Positions 6,958 to 10,813 of a DNA stretch of 10,813 nucleotides are shown in pieces. The notes below the pieces were generated by a model that had not been told where the DNA came from, searched no databases, and saw nothing but the letters and a program-made list of their open reading frames with translations. This DNA is from Candidatus Thiodiazotropha taylori (GTDB lineage: Bacteria > Pseudomonadota > Gammaproteobacteria > Chromatiales > Chromatiaceae), in assembly GCA_019100305.1 (NCBI GenBank), contig JAHRHW010000114.1, positions 1-10,813 of the forward strand, in the 5' to 3' direction. The first letter of the stretch is position 1. Each line of letters begins with the position of its first letter. The position numbers and the translations under genes were made by a program.

Positions 6958-7106
6958 AGGGCCTGTTAACACTGATTCAATACGCCCTGCTGGGACTGTT
7001 TTTGTGCCCAGCAAGGCAGAATGAGCGTCGTGTAGTTATTCTACATGAGCGAATGATAACGGCGCTGGGCGCAACAGGGCGCATTGGACTGGTGTTAGCA
7101 GGCCCT
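6958..7106. repeat. 149-bp imperfect palindromic intergenic element (ERIC-like)
   Basis: The outer 32 bases (6958-6989 and 7075-7106) are reverse complements at 26 of 32 positions, starting AGGGCCTG and running inward to CGCCCTG. Inside, CCCAGC at 7007-7012 can pair with GCTGGG at 7064-7069, or with GCTGGG at 6989-6994. The centre is TGTAG-TTATT-CTACA at 7031-7045. The whole element can therefore fold back on itself as one long broken stem with a small central loop. It codes for nothing. Length, position between genes and overall symmetry resemble ERIC/IRU-type elements of enterobacteria, though the sequence differs. The central part looks like a repeat I have met in other gammaproteobacteria, which is recollection rather than a search result. 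Transcription through it towards trxC would form a strong RNA structure. Confidence 0.8.
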
Positions 7107-7138
7107 AGGGCCCAGGATTTCATGGTAGGTGAGTTGTA

Positions 7139-7582
7139 ATGAGTGATTTTACCCATCTGGTATGCCCCCATTGTGATGGCATCAATCGTCTTCCGGCTGG
7201 TCGTTCAGCGGAACAGGCTAAGTGCGGTAAGTGCCATCAGCCACTGTTCAGCGGGCAGCCTCTGTCACTTGATCAAGGGCGTTTTTTGCGTCATCTGCAA
7301 AACAGTGACCTGCCTCTGCTGGTCGATTTCTGGGCACCCTGGTGCGGGCCTTGCAGAATGATGGCGCCGGCTTTCGAGGCGGCGGCACAAGAGCTGCAAC
7401 CCCAAATCCGGCTGATCAAGGTGAATACTGAGGAGGCTCAACAGCTTGGCGCGCAATATGGTATTCGCAGTATTCCCACTTTAATGCTGTTTCATCACGG
7501 CAGAGAGCTGGCCAGGCAGGCCGGTGCCATGGATCAAGCCGGCATCATCGGCTGGGCCAGAAAGCAGTTGCCGGGCAGCTAG
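7139..7582 (+). CDS. trxC: thioredoxin 2 (zinc-containing)
   Basis: TrxC, 147 residues, is a cytoplasmic disulfide reductase often induced by oxidative stress; it reduces protein disulfides and is recycled by thioredoxin reductase. The N-terminal zinc ribbon has C9-x2-C12 (CPHC) and C29-x2-C32 (CGKC), the feature that separates thioredoxin 2 from thioredoxin 1. The thioredoxin fold carries DFWAPWCGPCRMM with catalytic C69 and C72, and the cis-proline segment IRSIPTLMLF. Length is as expected. The ATG at 7139 is preceded by AGGTGAG (7127-7133). It is divergent from cnoX across a repeat-rich spacer and upstream of carA. The redox response of the zinc site, known for E. coli TrxC, is plausible here because all four cysteines are present. 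Confidence 0.95.
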   Translation: MSDFTHLVCPHCDGINRLPAGRSAEQAKCGKCHQPLFSGQPLSLDQGRFLRHLQNSDLPLLVDFWAPWCGPCRMMAPAFEAAAQELQPQIRLIKVNTEEAQQLGAQYGIRSIPTLMLFHHGRELARQAGAMDQAGIIGWARKQLPGS

Positions 7583-7603
7583 GCTGAATCTGTGTTAAGT
7601 GGA

Positions 7604-7633
7604 TAGACAGATTTGCCCGACATAAAGTACAAT
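7604..7633 (+). promoter_or_regulatory. candidate carA promoter
   Basis: TAGACA (7604-7609; 5 of 6 match to the -35 consensus) and TACAAT (7628-7633; 5 of 6 match to the -10) are separated by 18 bases, just after the trxC stop. Transcription would start near 7640, giving a leader of about 118 bases that includes the intrinsic terminator at 7704-7734. Confidence 0.55.
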
Positions 7634-7703
7634 ATTCGGCCATCAGATCCGGGGTGATTCTTGATACTTTTCATTCCCGGAGCAGCATTTGAATTTTTCT
7701 TAG

Positions 7704-7734
7704 GGGGCAGGCACTTTGCGGTCTGCCCTTTTTT
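7704..7734 (+). terminator. intrinsic terminator in the carA leader (trxC terminator or carAB attenuator)
   Basis: GGGCAG at 7705-7710 pairs with CTGCCC at 7723-7728, with a G-T extension at 7704/7729 and one or two inner pairs, followed directly by six T (7729-7734). This is a standard rho-independent terminator. It ends 24 bases before the TTG start of carA and lies downstream of the candidate carA promoter, so besides ending trxC transcripts it would also stop carA transcripts unless bypassed. A U-rich run (7694-7701) sits just before the stem. Confidence 0.75.
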
Positions 7735-7757
7735 GCACGCCTGTAACGGAGAGATCC

Positions 7758-8894
7758 TTGAGAAAACCAGCAGTTCTGGTCCTGGAAGATGGCAGCCAAT
7801 TCCAGGGTGAGTCCATCGGTGCCGAGGGACAAACCGTCGGTGAGGTGGTTTTCAACACCGCCATGACCGGCTATCAGGAGATATTGACTGATCCATCTTA
7901 TCGCCAGCAGATTGTCACCCTGACCTATCCCCATATCGGCAATACCGGTATCAATCAGGAGGATGAGGAATCCGGCCAGATTCATGCCGCAGGCCTGGTG
8001 ATTCGGGATCTGCCTCTGATCACCAGCAACTGGCGTTCAGAAGAGTCACTGGATCACTACCTGGAGCGGAATGGTGTGGTTGCCATTGCCGGTATCGATA
8101 CCAGGCGACTGACCAGGATTCTGCGTGAAAAGGGCGCCCAGAACGGTTGTATTATCGCCGGTGATGCTCTGGATCTCTCACAGGCCGCCAAGTTGGCTCA
8201 GCAGTTTCCCGGACTTAAAGGGATGGATCTCGCCAAAGAGGTCTCCACCTCCGCCAGCTATGAGTGGTCGCAGGGCACCTGGTCACTGGAAGAGGGATTG
8301 CCGGATAGCGCGGCCTCCGAGTCGCTGCCATACCATGTGGTGGCCTACGATTTCGGCGTCAAACGCAACATTCTGCGGATGTTGGCGGATCGGGGTTGCC
8401 GCCTGACTGTAGTGCCTGCCCAGACACCCGCCGAAGAGGTTCTGGCGATGCAGCCTGACGGGGTGTTTCTCTCCAATGGTCCGGGCGACCCGGAACCTTG
8501 TGACTACGCCATTCAAGCCATCGGAAAGATCATCGACAGCGATCTACCGGTGTTCGGCATCTGTCTCGGACATCAACTGCTGGCCCTGGCATCCGGTGCC
8601 AAGACAGTGAAGATGAAATTCGGTCATCATGGTGCCAACCATCCGGTACAGGATCTGCAGAAAGGCAATGTGATGATCAGTAGTCAAAACCACGGCTTTG
8701 CCGTAGACGAGGCCTCGCTGCCCGACTGCCTGACCCCCATACATCGCTCATTGTTTGATGGTACGTTGCAAGGTATCCATCGCACCGACAAACCGGCATT
8801 CAGTTTCCAGGGGCATCCGGAAGCCAGCCCAGGTCCACACGATGTGGCACCAGTCTTCGATCACTTTATCGAATTGATAGAAGTCCGCAAATAA
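7758..8894 (+). CDS. carA: carbamoyl-phosphate synthase small (glutaminase) subunit
   Basis: CarA, 378 residues, hydrolyses glutamine and passes ammonia through a tunnel to CarB, which makes carbamoyl phosphate for arginine and pyrimidine synthesis. The N-terminal CPSase small-chain domain contains VGEVVFNTAMTGYQEILTDPSY. The C-terminal class I glutamine amidotransferase domain has the nucleophile in GICLGHQL and the partner residues in FQGHPEASPGPHD. Using TTG 7758 as start, these fall at C269, H353 and E355, the same numbers as in the E. coli enzyme. A GGAG Shine-Dalgarno at 7748-7751 and the usual RKPA N-terminus support the same choice. An upstream in-frame TTG at 7716 lies inside the terminator stem and is rejected. 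The last codons and the TAA (8892-8894) fall inside the left arm of the inverted repeat that bounds the following cassette. Confidence 0.97.
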   Translation: MRKPAVLVLEDGSQFQGESIGAEGQTVGEVVFNTAMTGYQEILTDPSYRQQIVTLTYPHIGNTGINQEDEESGQIHAAGLVIRDLPLITSNWRSEESLDHYLERNGVVAIAGIDTRRLTRILREKGAQNGCIIAGDALDLSQAAKLAQQFPGLKGMDLAKEVSTSASYEWSQGTWSLEEGLPDSAASESLPYHVVAYDFGVKRNILRMLADRGCRLTVVPAQTPAEEVLAMQPDGVFLSNGPGDPEPCDYAIQAIGKIIDSDLPVFGICLGHQLLALASGAKTVKMKFGHHGANHPVQDLQKGNVMISSQNHGFAVDEASLPDCLTPIHRSLFDGTLQGIHRTDKPAFSFQGHPEASPGPHDVAPVFDHFIELIEVRK

Positions 8895-8913
8895 ACGCGA
8901 ATGAACGCAAATG
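8882..8913 (+). repeat. left arm of 32-bp inverted repeat, three 10-bp units
   Basis: After AGTC, the arm is built from units CGCAAATAAA (8886-8895), CGCGAATGAA (8896-8905) and CGCAAATG (8906-8913, continuing GA); consensus CGCRAATRRA. The 10-base period is about one helical turn. Unit 1 contains the carA stop codon and unit 2 contains the ATG of the GxxExxY gene, whose first residues MNAN are encoded by the repeat. Confidence 0.9.
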
Positions 8914-9314
8914 GATTTGTAGGTGATAGGCAAGGAGATGCCATATCCAAAAAAGTTATTGGATGTGGCTTTGAAGTCAGCAATGTGTTGGGAGCAGGCT
9001 TTTTTGAACAGGTATACGAGAATGCGCTCTGCCAGGAGCTTGATCGTATTGGGTTGGTTTTTGAGCGACAGAAAAATTTGCATGTCAGGTACAAAGGACA
9101 GGTTGTTGGGCACTACATCGCCGATGTAGTTGTTGAGAACAAACTGTTAGTGGAGCTCAAGGCATTGTCGCAGCTGACCAAGGAGCATCATGCCCAGGTG
9201 ATGAACTACCTTCGTGCAACTGGGTTGAGTGTTGGATTGTTGCTCAATTTTGGTACGCCTCGTCTTGGTGTGCGAAGAGTCGTTTGGCAACATGACGACA
9301 GATCGATTATTTAG
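8901..9314 (+). CDS. GxxExxY protein (PD-(D/E)XK nuclease-fold family)
   Basis: 137 residues. The family-naming motif is GFFEQVY at 33-39, preceded by KKVIGCGFEVSNVLGAG. A PD-(D/E)XK-like core follows: D75 in GHYIADVVVE, then E85-L-K87 in LLVELKAL, then HHAQVMNYLR at 96-105 and LLLNFGTPRLGVRRV near the end. These are the conserved landmarks of the GxxExxY family, whose biological role is not established; the nuclease-like residues look intact, but activity is unproven. There is no signal peptide. ATG 8901 is the only in-frame ATG before the motif but has no Shine-Dalgarno, and lies within the left repeat arm. An AAGGAG at 8932-8937 precedes an out-of-frame ATG, and 5 bases after it comes an in-frame ATA at residue 15, so the true start is uncertain. 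The gene lies in the same direction as, and between, carA and carB. Confidence 0.9.
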   Translation: MNANGFVGDRQGDAISKKVIGCGFEVSNVLGAGFFEQVYENALCQELDRIGLVFERQKNLHVRYKGQVVGHYIADVVVENKLLVELKALSQLTKEHHAQVMNYLRATGLSVGLLLNFGTPRLGVRRVVWQHDDRSII

Positions 9315-9318
9315 TTTA

Positions 9319-9350
9319 CATTTGCGTTCATTCGCGTTTATTTGCGGACT
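9319..9350 (-). repeat. right arm of 32-bp inverted repeat
   Basis: Exact reverse complement of 8882-8913, beginning CATTTGCG and ending TTTGCGGACT, 4 bases after the stop of the GxxExxY gene and 10 bases before the carB ATG. It carries the same three 10-bp units in the opposite direction. In a transcript crossing the cassette the two arms would pair into a 32-bp stem enclosing 405 bases. Confidence 0.9.
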
Positions 9351-9360
9351 CAAGAGTTAA

Positions 9361-10813
9361 ATGCCAAAACGTACAGATATACAAAGCATCATGATCATTG
9401 GCGCCGGCCCGATTGTTATCGGCCAGGCCTGTGAATTCGATTACTCCGGCGCTCAGGCCTGTAAGGCTCTGAAAGAGGAGGGCTACCGGGTTATTCTGGT
9501 GAACTCCAATCCGGCCACGATCATGACCGATCCCGATATGGCCGATGCCATCTACATCGAGCCGATCACCTGGCGCACCCTAGAACGGATCATCGAGAAA
9601 GAGCGACCGGATGCCCTGTTGCCCACCATGGGTGGACAGACCGCACTCAACTCGGCGCTGGATCTGGTGCGCGAAGGGGTACTGGAAAAGTATGGCGTGG
9701 AGATGGTCGGTGCCTCCAGAGAGGCGATCGATAAAGCGGAAGACCGGGATCTGTTCCGCCAGGCGATGCGTAAGATCGGGCTGGATATGCCCCGCTCGGT
9801 GATTGCCCACAGTCTGGAAGAGGCGCAGCAGGTTCAGGTTCAGATCGGTTACCCTGCGATCATTCGTCCCTCCTTCACCATGGGCGGCAGCGGCGGTGGT
9901 ATCGCCTACAATCCGGAAGAGTTCGTCGAGATCTGTACCCGCGGTCTTGATCTGTCTCCCACCAGTGAGTTGCTCATCGAGGAGTCGATCCTCGGCTGGA
10001 AAGAGTATGAGATGGAGGTGGTTCGGGACAGAAATGACAACTGCATCATCATCTGTTCCATCGAAAACCTCGATCCCATGGGGGTGCATACCGGTGACTC
10101 GATCACGGTGGCGCCGGCCCAGACGCTGACCGACAAAGAGTACCAGATCATGCGCGACGCCTCGCTGGCGGTATTGCGTGAGATCGGTGTGGAGACCGGT
10201 GGTTCGAACGTACAGTTCGCCATCAATCCGGAAAACGGCCGGATGATCATCATCGAGATGAACCCCCGGGTCTCCCGCTCCTCGGCACTGGCCTCCAAGG
10301 CAACCGGCTTCCCGATCGCCAAAGTGGCGGCCAAGCTGGCAGTGGGTTATACCCTGGATGAGTTGCAGAATGAGATCACCGGTGGCGCCACGCCGGCTTC
10401 TTTCGAACCGAGCATCGACTATGTGGTCACCAAGGTGCCCCGGTTTGCGTTTGAAAAGTTTCCTCAGGCCGATGACCGCCTGACCACCCAGATGAAATCC
10501 GTGGGTGAGGTGATGGCGATTGGCCGTACCTTCCAGGAGTCGATGCAGAAGGCGCTGCGTGGGCTTGAGATCGGTAAGTACGGTCTCAACGAGATCCTCG
10601 ACCTCAATGAAGCGCATGTCAAAGATACGCTGGTGCGGGAGATCAGGTTACCCGGGCCGGCCAGGCTCTGGTATGTGGCCGAGTGTTTCCGCTACGGCAT
10701 GAGCCTGGAAGAGATCTTCGATATCTGTGCCATCGATCCCTGGTTCCTGATTCAGATTGAAGAGCTGGTCAACATCGAGCGTGAGATTTCCGGACAGGGT
10801 CTTGAAGGTCTGG
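9361..10813 (+). CDS. carB: carbamoyl-phosphate synthase large subunit (5' part)
   Basis: The first 484 residues of CarB; the frame is open to the window end and the full protein is normally about 1,070. CarB phosphorylates bicarbonate, joins it with ammonia from CarA, and phosphorylates carbamate to carbamoyl phosphate. The visible part covers the pre-ATP-grasp domain (IIGAGPIVIGQACEFDYSG, about 12-30), the first ATP-grasp domain with IRPSFTMGGSGGG and IEMNPRVSRSSALASKATG, and the start of the oligomerisation domain (from about 405). R169, E299 and N301 fall at the same numbers as the ATP and metal ligands of E. coli CarB, confirming the ATG at 9361. The Shine-Dalgarno is weak (AAGAG, 4 bases away), and the right inverted-repeat arm ends 10 bases upstream, so translation may depend on the structure of the transcript there. 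Confidence 0.97.
   Translation, partial: MPKRTDIQSIMIIGAGPIVIGQACEFDYSGAQACKALKEEGYRVILVNSNPATIMTDPDMADAIYIEPITWRTLERIIEKERPDALLPTMGGQTALNSALDLVREGVLEKYGVEMVGASREAIDKAEDRDLFRQAMRKIGLDMPRSVIAHSLEEAQQVQVQIGYPAIIRPSFTMGGSGGGIAYNPEEFVEICTRGLDLSPTSELLIEESILGWKEYEMEVVRDRNDNCIIICSIENLDPMGVHTGDSITVAPAQTLTDKEYQIMRDASLAVLREIGVETGGSNVQFAINPENGRMIIIEMNPRVSRSSALASKATGFPIAKVAAKLAVGYTLDELQNEITGGATPASFEPSIDYVVTKVPRFAFEKFPQADDRLTTQMKSVGEVMAIGRTFQESMQKALRGLEIGKYGLNEILDLNEAHVKDTLVREIRLPGPARLWYVAECFRYGMSLEEIFDICAIDPWFLIQIEELVNIEREISGQGLEGL

Larger units (their letters stand above)
6822..7138. other. divergent cnoX-trxC intergenic region filled by repeats
   Basis: No gene was found in these 317 bases. From left to right they contain the cnoX promoter, two copies of GTACTACCC, a long perfect hairpin (6911-6943), the 149-bp imperfect palindrome (6958-7106) and the trxC ribosome binding site. 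GGCCCTAGGGCC at 7101-7112 is a perfect 12-bp palindrome at the right edge of the large element. I see no convincing trxC promoter between the large element and the gene. Confidence 0.6.
8882..9350. mobile_element. 469-bp GxxExxY cassette bounded by a perfect 32-bp inverted repeat, between carA and carB
   Basis: Positions 8882-8913 and 9319-9350 are exact reverse complements over all 32 bases, and the match stops on both sides of each arm. Between them lies a single gene of the GxxExxY family. carA and carB usually follow each other directly, so this looks like an insertion into the operon. No transposase, recombinase or clear target-site duplication is seen, so movement would need an outside enzyme or the cassette's own nuclease-fold protein. 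The interior looks more A/T-rich than carA and carB, consistent with a separate origin. Being a mobile element is an inference; a fixed, transcript-processing insert is the main alternative. Confidence 0.65.

Noticed and set aside
7716..7757. Upstream TTG at 7716 as the carA start (14 extra residues)
   Set aside because: It lies inside the terminator stem, lacks a Shine-Dalgarno, and would shift catalytic residues off the E. coli numbering that TTG 7758 matches exactly.
8748..9113. 121-codon minus-strand frame across the carA end and the cassette
   Set aside because: It spans the boundary of two independent plus-strand genes and the repeat arm, with no protein-like signature.
8882..9350. Insertion sequence with its own transposase
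   Set aside because: The only gene is a GxxExxY protein with PD-(D/E)XK landmarks; no DDE, HUH or serine/tyrosine recombinase motif fits in the space.
9580..10617. Long minus-strand open frame (345 codons) opposite carB
   Set aside because: carB in this region is unmistakable, and the antisense frame has no recognisable motif and a composition typical of a shadow of a coding strand.
1..10813. CRISPR arrays, tRNA or rRNA genes
   Set aside because: No regularly spaced repeats with spacers were seen; the only tandem repeat is the 10-bp unit in the arms. No tRNA cloverleaf or rRNA-like segments were recognised on reading.

Overview
The window looks like a chromosomal segment of a gammaproteobacterium. 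AccA is followed closely by TilS, and DUF2058/YaiL, a CnoX-type thioredoxin-TPR protein, thioredoxin 2 and CarA/CarB are all of gammaproteobacterial type. A multidomain diguanylate cyclase with a periplasmic c-type heme motif suggests a redox-versatile, possibly sulfur-oxidising lineage. That last step is inference; no marker here fixes the genus.

Layout. (1) 1-1952, + strand: the 3' part of accA (fatty acid synthesis), then tilS (tRNA-Ile lysidine synthetase) 16 bases later. (2) 1953-2396: a gene-free stretch with several short inverted repeats and, at its end, a perfect TATAAT box beside an 8-bp inverted repeat. (3) 2397-2846, +: a small conserved-looking protein with a CxxC...CxC zinc-ribbon-like pattern. 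(4) - strand block: yaiL/DUF2058 (2955-3488), a heme-motif/HAMP/GAF-like/GGDEF diguanylate cyclase (3722-5584), and cnoX (5919-6782). (5) 6783-7138: the divergent cnoX/trxC intergenic region, holding a strong hairpin and a 149-bp ERIC-like imperfect palindrome. (6) 7139-10813, +: trxC, then the carbamoyl-phosphate synthase genes carA and carB, the latter cut by the window end. The carA leader has a promoter, a U-rich tract and an intrinsic terminator ahead of a TTG start.

The most unusual feature is at 8882-9350. The normally adjacent carA and carB are separated by a 469-bp cassette encoding one GxxExxY (PD-(D/E)XK nuclease-fold) protein. The cassette is bounded by a perfect 32-bp inverted repeat. 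Each arm is made of three 10-bp units; the left arm carries both the carA stop codon and the cassette gene's ATG. No transposase is present. It could be a small mobile or inserted element, and its transcript could fold the gene out on a 32-bp RNA stem between carA and carB.

Functional themes: CarAB makes carbamoyl phosphate for pyrimidine and arginine synthesis. CnoX and TrxC are two thiol-redox proteins transcribed divergently. The cyclase would link a redox or ligand signal to cyclic di-GMP.
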